The position numbers and the translations under genes were made by a program. 64,000 nucleotides of DNA from Pleurotus djamor (lineage: Eukaryota; Basidiomycota; Agaricomycetes; Agaricales; Pleurotaceae): NCBI GenBank assembly GCA_029747585.1, contig JAPEVF010000001.1, positions 256,864-320,863 of the forward strand. The letters run 5' to 3'. Positions 47,092 to 58,565 of this stretch are shown piece after piece. The notes below the pieces were generated by a model. That model worked only from the letters and a program-made list of their open reading frames with translations. It searched no databases and was not told the origin of the DNA. Each line of letters opens with the position of its first letter. Within the stretch, counting starts at the first letter, position 1.

Positions 47092-47514
47092 CTATCTTAT
47101 AATATGTACTACCATGTCTCTTCCTCTCCCCCCATGACCGTTGTCCATTTTTATGTCGTGATCATCGTCCCCCGCAGTTGTAACATTATTTCGCATTTGC
47201 CCAGCCATTCCTACATATATTCCGTATGCATTCTCTCACTGTACACAGCCTTGCATTGACTCGTTCTCTAATCATTATATTGAAGTACACGTGCTGTCCT
47301 GCATGCTTGTGCTTACCAGTTCCTGCCTATTGGTACAAGGGCTAGCCGCTACATTGGTTTTCGAAAGAAAGAGCGAAACAATACAAAGACTACCAGTTCG
47401 CGTAAGGTAATGACCCTAATATACATTGAATAGATGAAACATATACCGTAGATGAGAGTATATCTAAGGCGAGGAATTCGAAGTGCATAAATGAGTGGAC
47501 GAACGTTGGGCATG
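47092..47514. other. Shared 3' region between convergent RhoGEF genes
   Basis: The 423 bp hold the two 3' UTRs. The sequence near 47100-47300 is T-rich on the plus strand. No gene or repeat is seen. Confidence 0.5.
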
Positions 47515-50500
47515 TCAACGTCCTGGTTGCAGCCCGTGGAGACGAAGAAGGGCAAGGTACCTAGATGAATGAAAAAAGTTTTAGCGATTTGAACTCCACG
47601 AGTGTTCCGTGTCACTTACTCTTCGTTCTGAGCCTCCACCTCAGCGAGTTTACGCTTGAGTTGCCTACGATGACGACATTTCAGAAGGACGCAACATTGT
47701 GGTTCAAGAAGAGGAACTCACGAATTTTCCTTTGATAAGGCGTTTCTGGATTCCTTTGTGTACTTCAAATCGCTCGTCATCGCCTTCCAAGCTTCGTTCT
47801 GCGGCAAATTTGCGTCGTTGTACATCCCATCAAGCTCTTCATTGAAAGCCTTCATAGATAGAATGTGAGTAAAGGATGCAGCTGAAGGAAGCGTCGGATA
47901 CGCACTTCATACATGATCTCCTTCTCTGCCGTAGTCTCGGCAAGCAACGTCTTCACAAGTTCGCATTGCCTTCGACTATTCTGGAGCTCTAGAGTTATCT
48001 GTTGTACCTGTTCGATGCGTCAGTTCGGGATTCACAAATACTACAATGGACAGAGCTACCTCCATGTTTGGCTCAGCCAGTTGCTTCAGCTTGGAGTGCA
48101 GGTCCAAATAACTCGAAGACACGCGTTCCAATTTCGTCGATGCCTCTTCAACCAGAGACTCGATAGAGGAGGCCACTCGAGAGACACTCCCATCATTGAT
48201 CTCACTGCCAGTCAAAAGCGGACTCTGAGGTCGAATAGCGGGAAAAGCTTTCGTCGGAGTAAACTCGTTCTGTCGTTGACTTATGACCTTGCGCATCTCT
48301 TGCATGCGCTCGAGGGCAGCTTTATTCTGCACAAATAGGATGGTAAGCAAACTGAACATTTGGAGGTAATACACGAGTTTTACCATGACTGGAGTTGAAC
48401 GAAGAGTCGATCGGAAGGCTTTGTCAGGAGATGAAGGTCTTGAGATGTCTTCCCCAGAGGGCATGGACCTGAGTTCCTCCACTTCCATCTTGATGCGCTT
48501 CACTGCCCGATAACACTGGTCAACCTGATTGAGAGGTTAGGAGGGAAGCGATCCATCCAAGGTAACAAGAGCTTACATCTTCCTTCGTTGCCTCTGCCAT
48601 CCGTAGGAGAGGCTCCACCCCCTCACGCTTTGCAGCATGTCCCGAGGAACCAGCCCTTGAGAGATGATGGTGCTGAGGCCGTATTTGCGGAGAGACCTTC
48701 CTAGCTGAGACAGGTTTGGATTTGGACAGCGGAGAAATTCGAGAGGACGCTCTCCAAGTTGGCGGAGGTGATGTGACAGACGATTTCTTCTTCACTGACA
48801 GTGGAGCCACGCTAGGCGTGCTGGGAGGCGACGCGATAGCCCGAGCGAGCTCATGTGACCCTCCAGCCCTTGGCGTTGAATCCAAGTTACCTGAGGGGAA
48901 CAATGGCTGCCGTTTACTTCGTGGTATTGAAGACTTTGGAGGAGCTTTTGTGGCGGGCATCACCATGCGAGATACGAGGATTTCGTCCTCGTCGATAATG
49001 TCAGGGTCGTCCATTAATTCGTCAGGACCATCTATAAACGAAGGACCCAGCCGAGGACTTGGTGGAGGAAGGGGCGATGGGCATCTTGGACCAGCCGGAC
49101 GGCGGTCTGAGGAGTGACGTGAAGGTGAGCGAGAGGGAAGAGGTGAGGTTGGTTCTGTTAGCATTGATGGAGTCTCGGGGCGAACGGTGGTTGTCGACTG
49201 AGTCGTATGCGATTCTCTTGACGTGCCAGATGCACGCGACGCTGGCCGGTAAGGAAGTGGCGGAGCATCTGTAACATTCGTCACTAAACAGAAACACGTA
49301 GTCAAGGTTGATACGTACCTTCATAGATTGTCTCTTCATCTAATGAGGTGTCTAACGGAGGAAGAGCTTTTATAGAATGCTGAGTTTGACTGTTCTTGTG
49401 GGCAAGCGCAAGCCGTCTTGTCAAGTCTAGTTCAGACGCGTCCATGGCACCATTTCGTGACAAAATACCCGAGGTATCTTGCTCGAAGTCACTATAACTA
49501 TCACCAAACCGTTCGATGGATGGTTCTCGAGACAGGGCCGCCGATGAAGAGGCTCTTGACAAAGGTCGTACCGGTGAGGCATTCCTGCTACTGTTCTTAC
49601 TCTCTGATTCGAACAAGGTTGTACCTCCCGGTGACTTAGCCCTTTTAAATAGTTTGCGAGACGTCGACCGACTAGAACTGGCGAAAAATGAGATGTCATC
49701 ACCAGATGACATGGTTGTGGCCGATGTTGCGGTCGAACGCGACCTGTGGCTGAGTTTCATCGAGCTATCGGTCGTTGATGTGGTAGCAGTGCCTGAGCCA
49801 GTCAGTGTAGACGAACGACTTGTCGTAGACTTGGTTCGCCTGTGTCCACTGATGGAACCACCGAAAAATTCACCCATTGCTGATCCTGGTCGAGTGTTGA
49901 ATAAATTCCGAGAAATCGCGTCCAATGAGAAAATGGCAGCGCGAGACCGCGTGCTTGCGGAAGGTGTCCCCGGAGCAGAGTTGTTTCCTGTACGAAATTT
50001 AAACAGACCATATTGATGAGCTATAGTAAAGATGAGAATACGGTGGGTCAAGCAAAAAGGGCATAACAAACTGGTTTGAACAATCCGAGAAGAGACACGA
50101 CCAGTTTGGACAATGTCCTCTTCGGTTTCGTCGTTTGGATCACTTGAAGTAACGCTGTACCGGGACAGATCACCGGCCAAAGGCTGTACTCGTATGACGA
50201 CGTGTGGCGGGGCCACCATACCGAAAGGTATGGGATCTGCCGAGCCAAGCGCGTCGATGTGCACGACTACCTTCGTCTTCTTCGGTTCTTGGAGGAATGC
50301 CGTTCGGGTGTACACGTTGTAGTATGTTCGTGCGATGGTCGCCCGCCCTGCATGGGAGTCAACCTCACGATCATCAGCACATAGTATTACTGATTGTCCT
50401 GAGCGAGCACGGTAGCGCGCTTGTGCATTCCATAAATTCTCAAGGAAGCGGTGTTTGTCTTCTTCTGTCTGAGTGGGGTCCAAGTTTATTGGCGCAGGGG

Positions 50501-52057
50501 GTCGCACGACAGAAAATGAACGGAACGGGCGTCCAGACCATCTTTCACTTTGATCTTGAGGAGGACTCTCCAAGTATAAATGGAAATCTGTTCCTCAATT
50601 CAGTAGGATTCTGAGGGATAGCGGAGTGGTAATCACCTGCGCCGCCAATGTCAGTTGCAACAACGTCAACCACATCCATAATCCCTTTACAGATCATTCC
50701 ACTCTTCTTCTTGCTAGTTGGACGACCCCCTTTGGTGACTTTGTCCAGGTCACTCAAACCTGCCAGAGCCCGACCACCCTTCTCGCCGTTTCCTGGCCGT
50801 TTCACAATCATCAATTTATCATCAAATAAGAAGAGGGTGCAGTGTAAGGATGTTGCCGAGAAGCTTGCGTTCGCCGAGGGGTTTGGGTCAGAGACAATGT
50901 CCTCCACGTCGATACAATCAATGAATCGCCGGGAATGGGAGAAGAGACCTGGAGGAAAGCCATCGACGGAGGCACTCAGACAATACATTATGGCTGCACG
51001 TTTGGTTTGCTCGTCCGTTTCCGCTTGCGCAATTTTACTGGCAATCTCGTCTGCTTCAATGATTTTGGCTCGTTGTGGGTCGTCTTCTGCCATGTACTTG
51101 ACCATTGTTCGGAAAAGGAGGGTGTATCGCGGGATGCGCTGGACGGGATCCATGAGCAACTCACGTAAACCCACACGATTGCGGCTATCCGCAGAAGAAT
51201 ATTTGATGCGCTATGTAAAATGCTAAGGGATAACGATCAGAGGATAGAGGATCGAAAACGCACATCAATGAATGCTGCAAATCCAGAGGACCGCCTGGAA
51301 ACCTCCCGCTCAAAGATACTCTGGGCCTCCTCTCGCTTCGTGTAATATTGCTTGTAGTGCTCAAACCCCTTCAACTCCTTGAAATGCCTCAAGCATACGT
51401 CTCCGACACCTCCCACAGAGCTAGGACCTTGGTCAGACATCATCGCGTTGAGATCTGCGAGGAAAGCCTCGTTCACAGGTACGAGGTTGTCGATATTGCC
51501 AAAGAGTGTCTTGGCTTCGTATGGGGGGNATGATTGCAGTCTCTTTGCTACGTGAAAATTTCCTGAGGGGGTCCGCATAGTCTGTCTTCAAGGTTTTGAG
51601 CCGCTTGACATAAGATTGTTCCGTTGAGACGAGTTCATTGATAATGGATTGGAGGGCGGAGGTGTCGGTGAGGGCCCGCTTGCGCTGTATAGGGTTATCC
51701 TGTAACACTGACACATCATACCAGGAGTAAGTAGGGTCTGAGTTAATTGCTCACAGTGGTATTCAGGGGATGTGTTGAGGAAGCTAATATACCAGAGTCT
51801 GGGTTGGAATCTTGGGGCTCTCCAAGAGAGAGAACCAATTCCTGTATGTCTGCCCGAGCATGTCAGTACGACGGGGAACGGTCAAGTCGGATGCGTAGAT
51901 AATCACGTTCAGGCAAAGGCCTCCCATGCTCTGAGCCCTCGATGACCACGCCACAGTAGAAGACACGCTTGGTGAAGGCATGAGAATGTCGCGAGGGTTT
52001 CGGAGAGTCACCAGTCGCAAGTGGAACAACTTTACGAGGGGAAGAGCTGAGTGCCAT
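47515..52057 (-). CDS. Second Dbl-family RhoGEF, DH plus PH-like, with C-terminal coiled coil
   Basis: About a dozen exons give some 1300 residues. The first exon (MALSSSPRKVVPLATGDSPK) joins through 57-bp and 55-bp introns to the DH domain: ALQSIINELVSTEQSYVKRL, VCLRHFKELKGFEHYKQYY and GLRELLMDPVQRIPRYTLLF. A PH-like region follows (TLFLFDDKLMIVKR; RVQPLAGDLSRYSVTS). A long Ser/Arg/Thr-rich stretch comes next, then Pro-rich sequence, and the C-terminus is a coiled coil (NKAALERMQEMRKVISQRQN; AFNEELDGMYNDANL; NSQLKRKLAEVEAQ) spliced to a short end YLALLRLHGLQPGR. An isolated N at 51529 breaks the DH frame; without it the sequence reads AIIPPYEAKTLFGNIDNLVP. Bud3-like fungal GEFs have a comparable layout; that is the alternative name. 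Confidence 0.85.
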
Positions 52058-52197
52058 GATCCAGGTCAATGAAAGTAGAAAAGAAAGGTGTTTGTCGACA
52101 TGAACAGAAGTATGGGTCTAAGCTCTGAAGAAGCTGGAATGGGCTGCTTTCAACTTGGTGACTCACGTGATCGTGCATGTCCACCAGAGGAAAATTC

Positions 52198-52202
52198 AAA
52201 AA
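52198..52202 (-). terminator. RNA polymerase III terminator of the tRNA-His gene
   Basis: On the minus strand a run of five T lies one base after the tRNA discriminator base, as expected for Pol III termination. Confidence 0.8.
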
Positions 52203-52203
52203 G

Positions 52204-52286
52204 TGTCCGTAGCTGGAATCGAACCAGCGGCTCTTCGGAGCAGATGCCTCCACAACGAAGTGATTTAACCCCTAATCGATACGGAC
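52204..52286 (-). tRNA. tRNA-His(GUG) with an 11-nt intron
   Basis: The minus strand folds as a cloverleaf. The acceptor stem is GTCCGTA paired with TACGGAC, with discriminator A. The D arm is GATT/AATC around AGGGGTTA. The anticodon stem CTTCG/CGAAG encloses an 18-base loop that begins TTGTGG; this gives anticodon GTG with an 11-base intron after position 37. The T arm is GCTGG/CCAGC around TTCGATT. The B box GGTTCGATTCC is perfect and the A box is acceptable. A G already precedes position 1, where tRNA-His carries its extra G(-1). A T5 terminator follows. The 123 bp upstream of the gene are shared with the divergent tRNase Z gene. Confidence 0.9.
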
Positions 52287-52408
52287 CCGTTGGAAAGAGC
52301 TACGCACAAAACAATATAACCACCACTTCATAGCATCTAGTCGCATCCTCATAGCCCGTTACACCGCAATCGACTCTGACTTATCAACTCTTGACTCGAA
52401 CCGTCGTC

Positions 52409-53686
52409 ATGTCGCGCTCCTCCTTTGCCTCAGTCAACATTACATTCCTTGGTACGGCGTCAGCACAACCATCTTCGACTCGAAACCATTCGTCCCTCGC
52501 CCTCAGACTTGGTGGCGACGTGTGGCTATTCGATTGTGGTGAAGCTACCCAACATCAGATTCAGAAAAGCAATGTCAAACTCGGGAAGATTGAGAAGATC
52601 TTCATCACCCATACACATGGTTCATAACGCGCTCGAATAAATGTATAACATCTTTATGACGCAACCATCTAGGCGATCATATCTTCGGTCTGATCCCCCT
52701 TCTGGCCAGTCGAATGAACGGGGCAGGAGGTACAGTCGACGATGTGGACCCCAGAAGTCAGATAAATATCGCTAACATACCGGTGCCTCAATTCCTTTAC
52801 GTGCTTTATGCTTCGCTGAATAGCGCCTATTCACCAGCCTCTAGAAATTTATGGGCCATATGGAACGCGATCTTATGTTCGAAGTGGCCTGAAACTTACC
52901 CACACTATGCTTGGGTCTCCTTATGTCGTCCATGAACTCCGTTCGAAAGATGACCCCCGGGACGACGAGGCTGTTCCGTGTAATCTTCATACAGCAGAGT
53001 TACCAACAGGGCGCAACTTCATGCAAGGAACGGATGGTACATGGGGGGACATCTACACTGATGCCGCTGTCTCTGTTGCCGCTGCACCCATATACCACTC
53101 TGTTCCCTGCGTGGGTTTCGTGGTGACCGAAGCTCCCGTGCCTGGAAAAATGGATCCAAAGAAATACGTACCCGAGTTGAAGCGTACCAAGGCGCCGATG
53201 ACATTGATGAGCCGTCTCCAGCAAGGCGAATCCGTCACTTTACCTGACGGTACCGTCCTAGAGGGTCCTCGTCGTCGTCCAGGGCGCAAGATTGCAATCC
53301 TAGGGGACACCTATGATGCATCGCCGATTGAACCGTTGGCTACGGATGCAGATATATTAATACACGAAGCAACCAATGCGCACTTACTGGGTATCGATCC
53401 AAATACCAAAGAAACAGACACTCAGGAAATTGTAGAAGAACGGTCGCGATCTCGGGGACATTCAACACCACAGGTCGCAGGTGCCTTTGCGACTCGGATC
53501 CGAGCCAAGAAGCTTCTCCTCAACCACTTCTCAGCCAGATATCCTGGCGATGATGACGTAGACGATGAGTCGAAGAAAATTATGGATGGTATTAGAGCCC
53601 TGGCGCAGGAGAGGTTCGCGGGAGAAGTTATCTGTGCCAGAGACTTTATGTCCATCGACTGTAAGCTGTCTGACATTGGGGAATAA
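52409..53686 (+). CDS. tRNase Z, short (ELAC1-like) form
   Basis: Three exons give about 370 residues. The N-terminus [20 protein letters not shown] is the conserved start. The metal-binding motif [17 protein letters not shown] (HxHxDH) is created across the first intron. The second intron joins NIANIP to [18 protein letters not shown]. Later motifs are [43 protein letters not shown], the HST motif in [18 protein letters not shown] and [12 protein letters not shown] (HFSxRY). The enzyme cuts the 3' trailer from precursor tRNAs. The length fits tRNase Z-S, and no mitochondrial presequence is visible. It starts MSRSSFASV at 52409 and ends at TAA 53684, 27 bp from the convergent neighbour's stop. 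Confidence 0.93.
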
Positions 53687-53713
53687 GACATTCAACAAGA
53701 CTGTACATACGAA

Positions 53714-54884
53714 TTACTCGGGAGGATCAGAGAGCTCCGAACTCTCATCGCTGGCTTCTCCCTCTTCCAAGTCTTCCCTTATCCGCCGTGCTTTCCCCCT
53801 CGGCGTATTTTCTTCCACTTCTCCCATCTCAATATCGTTCCCATTCTCTCCTCCAGAATTCTCTACAGGTTCTGAAAATACCCTATTGCTCCGATCATCG
53901 CTCAGCGTTTCGCCTTCCTCCTTCTCCTCCTTAATATCCATAGGCGTATCGCGAGGCGTCGCTGTTCCGGGATTTTCTGTTCCTTCTCTACTATCCTCTG
54001 GCATTGGTGTTATTCTTGGTGTTGTCACAGCTGGAGCCGAACCACTTTCGGTCTCTTTCCCAATGAACCGTAGAGAGCCCAAATTGGCAATGATACCATC
54101 CAGAGCGGACTTTTGGTTTCGTATGAGGCGATCCTGTGTACTATGCTCGGACCGTATTGCTGCCATATCGTTTTCGAGTGCTTGTATAGATCTACAGTGA
54201 ATGTAAAAATCAGTTCCTATACCGTGGTCGTGAATTAAGTGGCCTCGTACTGTTCCAGGTCATCTCGGCTAGGTAGGATATTGACCTTCTCGGCAATAGC
54301 ATCGTAGTCGAGCTTGCGTTTCCTCTGCAATTGAGCATGCTCCAAGCTCGTCTTCAGTTGCTCAATCTGACCCTTTAATGTGCCATGTTCAGCCTCTGAG
54401 ACACGAGTGAGTGGCCGATGTCTGAGAGTTCTGTTCATCCACAAAACATACCTATCCTCAACCTTTCACTAGCATACTCTTCCACCTGCCTGGCCTCTCC
54501 CTCACATATCATCGCGCTCTTCTTCAGCATCAAGTGAAACGAAGCCAACTCGACTAAGAACGCCTCGCGTGCTTCCTCGACGGCGGCCTCCTGGTCGGTT
54601 TGCTCATCGCCCCCGTCGCGTGTTTGAAAGGCCACGGACGTGTACGTATGGAATTTCTTGATGACCCTCCGAAGGGGTCGTTCGTCGTTGGTTATACGCG
54701 TCAAGATGACATGATCTACAGCAAGGATAGAAAATGGAGTCGTTAAGCTAACCGATGAGTTACACAATGCTCGAAGATGGAGTGATATATGAATTGACAT
54801 ACCCTCTTCCTCTGCAGTTAATGGCGCATATGAGGTCGTAGGTACATTCCGCTGCGGTGAGCTATTCTTGGGTTCTGCAGCCAT
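53714..54884 (-). CDS. THO complex subunit 7 homologue
   Basis: Four exons give about 310 residues, starting MAAEPKNSSPQRNVPTTSYA. The conserved helical core runs DHVILTRITNDERPLRRVIK, ELASFHLMLKKSAMICEGEA, RQVEEYASERLRI, then LKGQIEQLKTSLEHAQLQRK and KLDYDAIAEKVNILPSRDDL. This last stretch corresponds to the THOC7/Mft1 coiled coil. The C-terminus is acidic and Ser/Pro-rich (DIEMGEVEENTPRGKAR). THO couples transcription to mRNA packaging and export. The TAA is at 53714. Confidence 0.85.
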
Positions 54885-55074
54885 GCAGGGAGGAAGCAAC
54901 AAGTTGAGGCGTCTACATACGTCGTCATCGCCGCAGAGCCCCTGTTTGACCTTCGTATCATGCTCACTTCTGCACGTTGCACATAACGCTCTGCTCTCTC
55001 CGCTCTCTTAGTTTCCTCAACGCCAAAATATTACCCAGAACTCTGGCGCAGCACGGCTGGCGTCGAGGTCGACG

Positions 55075-58000
55075 ATGAACTTTCTCTTCACTCCTAACCA
55101 CGTCCAGCTACTCAATGCTTGCTATCCTCCATCCTCCGTCCTCCTCAGCTCTGGCCCGGACTTCACTCCCAAAGGTTCTGAATTGAGCAGGCTGACATAT
55201 TACGCGTATGGGACTCTCTACTACGCCGCTCAGCCTTTACTCAAAATAGTCAATAGGTCCAACCATCCTAGTAAAGTCAACAAGCTAGCCTTGGAGCTGG
55301 AGAAGCGATTGAAAGTCGAGTGTAAAAAGGCGCAGCAAGGTAATACAAGGACTAGAGTGTGCGTCATGAGTAATCGCGACCCGACTTCCCGTTGACATAG
55401 TAATTTAGGTCGCTACTGATTTCTCTCTCCATCTTTCGTTCATTAGCCATAGAATGCCGCCGAGACATTCATTTGATCTCGCCTCCTCTCATTTCCTCCA
55501 TAAATGCCACCTTAAACGCCCTACCCACCGATCTCGAAGTCGTAGCACGAGCTGCAAGTGTTGTGCGTCTCCTCTCGACCTCAGATGCGCGCTCTATCAC
55601 TGACATGTCATAGTTCACTGCATGGACTACGTACACTGACGGTCAACAAATCGGCGCGGATAGTCAACTCACCAAGGATTATCTCTCTATACTACGAAGC
55701 TTTGCGGACCTTAGCTGCTCCGACTATAGAGACCATGAAATTCGCAACAGGCAAGTCAACCTTCGTCCGTCGAACCCTCGACTAATGTCATGTAGACGCA
55801 AGTTGATTGGTTTCGCTGCCCTTACAGGAGCTCTCAGCTCCGAGGCACTGTATAATGACCTTGTCCAGTTCCGTGCCCAGGTCTCGGTCATCATGAAGCC
55901 ATTACTTTTATCAATCACTGGAACCGACATTACATCACTTGATAACCAGTACGTTTCCTCCAATGGTTTCAAAATGTACCTTCTCAGAATGTGTTTAGCT
56001 CTCTAAGTGTCAGGGAACTCCCTATGTCACCTTATCTAGCTGAGTTCCGCAGAAGGCCAGCCATTGAGCGACGTGCCGCGTCTATCCACGTCCATGTGGA
56101 TGGCGAGAAAGGTCCTTCCAACTCAGACGTCTTGGTCGCGTCGCTCCATGCACTCTTCCTTCTACTGTCCCACGCCAATGGTCTCCAACTTGCTTATATC
56201 ATGCGTTCCTCCCTCGACACTCTTGACACGCTTAACGTGTGGTCTCAGGTTGACCATTGTGCATGGTACGCCAACAAAGCCGTGGAATGGGCTCAGTATC
56301 AATATCGCTACGCTGTGCCGTCTTGCATCGTTGAACGCTTGTTGGAAACGCAAGACGCGGTGGTGACGGCTTCATACAGCACACTGGCGAACGTTCTCTC
56401 CCTGATTTTCAAATCACCAATACCGCTCATTAACTTGTCCACCTCGGATATCAACTCAAACCTCGTTACCATTCTAATACGCCGGACTAACGCGAACCCA
56501 AGCGATTCCCTCCTTCCGCTATTGGTTCAGTGCATCTCGTCTTTAGGGTGCCATGTATACTATTCTGACCAGATACACGATCTTGCGGTGGGTCGTTTCT
56601 CTCGGCGTATAGGTTAGCTCGGTAATTCATCAATTTACTAGGGAGAGCTAATCAACCGAATTATGATTGTGGAATCCCGACCTATTTCAAGCGTGGCGGC
56701 TAATAACCAGAGCCGATCGCAATCCATTCGCTGCCTCCTTGCTAGTCTGCTGGGATTAATACATTCCTCGAACGAACACGAAATACTCAGAGAGGCTAAT
56801 GAGAAGCGCAAGGGACATGGATCGATACTTGGCAAAGCCTCCGCTGCGCTGTCCGACAGTCATCACAGCGCCGACGATTTTGGGTCGGAACCTTCTTCGA
56901 GGAGAACAAGGATACCACCGGATATGTGGCTAGACACGGTTAGCCTCCTTTGCGATCCCGATGCTGCGGTACGGGCGGATTATGCGGAGGCGCTCGTGTA
57001 CTATCTCACCCATGAGATGCCGAAGGAGAACGATTTATCTGACCGCGATGGAGTCCGGCATCGACTGATAGAAAACGGCCTGGCCAAGCATCAGGCCAAT
57101 GGGAAGGCCCTCATATCCGCCGGTGATGTTAGCGCGAAGCTCCTCAATGCTGTCCACGCGTTTATATACCTGTTGGTCACGAAAGGGTCGTCTGATCAAA
57201 CCAGCAGCAACTCGTCTCAAAGTGGGGGTTCCCAGTCACCCCAACCTACAACCCGCCAGTCCAATGCCTCGGCGCAAGGGCCTCGCGCTCGGAAGCAATC
57301 TATCGTTCAACGGATGCTCTGTCATCTTCCATCAAGGGTGACTACTTCGAGTGGTGCTTCAATGTCGGACTATGCATACGCCTTGAAGGTTCTGATGACA
57401 ATCCATCATCAGCACCCGGCTCGTGGATTGCTGACTGGTATTCCGATGTTGGTTGCTTTGGATGAGGCGTCTCGTCCTCATGACCTCAGCGACCAGTCCC
57501 TCCGTCTGAGAGTACAGATAATAAGGAGTATAGTTTCCAAGGGGTTTCTTACTATTGGGCAAGTCTGGTGTTGTACAGAGTTGGTGAACCTCGTTCAACA
57601 AGTGAGTACCACCTCATGATGGTTGACTCCTATTAATCTCTCGGGCAGACACTACTCTCCTTCCCTTCGGTCCTTGAAGTGCCTCTCTTATCATCTCCAG
57701 AAGTTCCAGAAGTTCGACCGCCGCTGGTTCCCATGCCACTCCCAGAATACGAGACTCCAGACAATTCCATCTTTCCAGGAATTGACGTCGAAGCCGCATT
57801 GTTAGCGATCGCTTCCAACACCGCCGCCCAGGATGCCACAGGCTTGGACGAACAAGGTGTCATACGTGTGCTCACAGTCAGCTGGACCGCTGATGCCGCA
57901 ATCAGGAACGGTAAGATAGTTTACCCTCGCACATGCTGTTTTGAGTTTCCCAGTTCTAACAATGACTTTTTCCACAGCTACAGACCAGTCGTCTGCATTT

Positions 58001-58384
58001 GATACTGTTCGGGGGGATGTGATATCCCCTCTGATCAGAATTTCCCCGGCCTTCACAAATATTGAAAATGTGTCGTTGCATAGCTTGGCTCGGTCTACTC
58101 GCGGAGTGGGTGTGACCGATCTCAGAGAAGCGTTGGAAGGGCGAAGTAGCATGTCCAACCCCACACTTGCCAGGCCGTCATCTATCTCAACCCTGGATCA
58201 CACGTCTTCTATCTTCGGGGACAGTAGACTGGCACAAACACGCTCGAGGACGCGGAATAAGAAGCGCGTTATACCCTCAGGTTCAGGGGAAGTCAGAGAT
58301 GTCCTGAATCGTCTGGGGATTGGGAAACAAAACGGGAGCCTATTGAAAGCATCTTTTCCCATACAAAAGCCTGATGTGCGATAA
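55075..58384 (+). CDS. EFR3: Efr3, plasma-membrane anchor of the PI4-kinase complex
   Basis: Around ten exons give about 1000 residues. The start MNFLFTPNHVQLLNACYPPS is typical of fungal Efr3, with a conserved Cys. HEAT-like helical repeats follow: ELSRLTYYAYGTLYY, KVNKLALELEKRLKVECKKA, RKLIGFAALTGALSSEALYN, VASLHALFLLLSHANGLQL and MWLDTVSLLCDPDAAVRADY with AEALVYYLTHEMP. The C-terminal tail (GIDVEAALLAIASNTAAQDA and later DVLNRLGIGKQN) is Ser-rich. Efr3 recruits Stt4 with Ypp1 to the cytosolic face of the plasma membrane. The TAA is at 58382-58384. Confidence 0.88.
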
Positions 58385-58565
58385 TTTTACTCCTCCTTAC
58401 ATTCGGATCGACTTCAATGGTTGTACTGTGGACTCTATGGCATTTACAACGGCTCGGTTATTATATCTTTCTTTTTTATTTTTGCTTATCCTGGTTGTTT
58501 TCCTCATCACGCATCGTTATCATTGCATGTTATGGATATCTCTGAAACTTAATCTTAAATTACTC

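Noticed and set aside
49516..50016. 166-codon plus-strand open frame
   Set aside because: It is antisense to the Ser/Thr-rich part of the second RhoGEF, where open shadows are expected.
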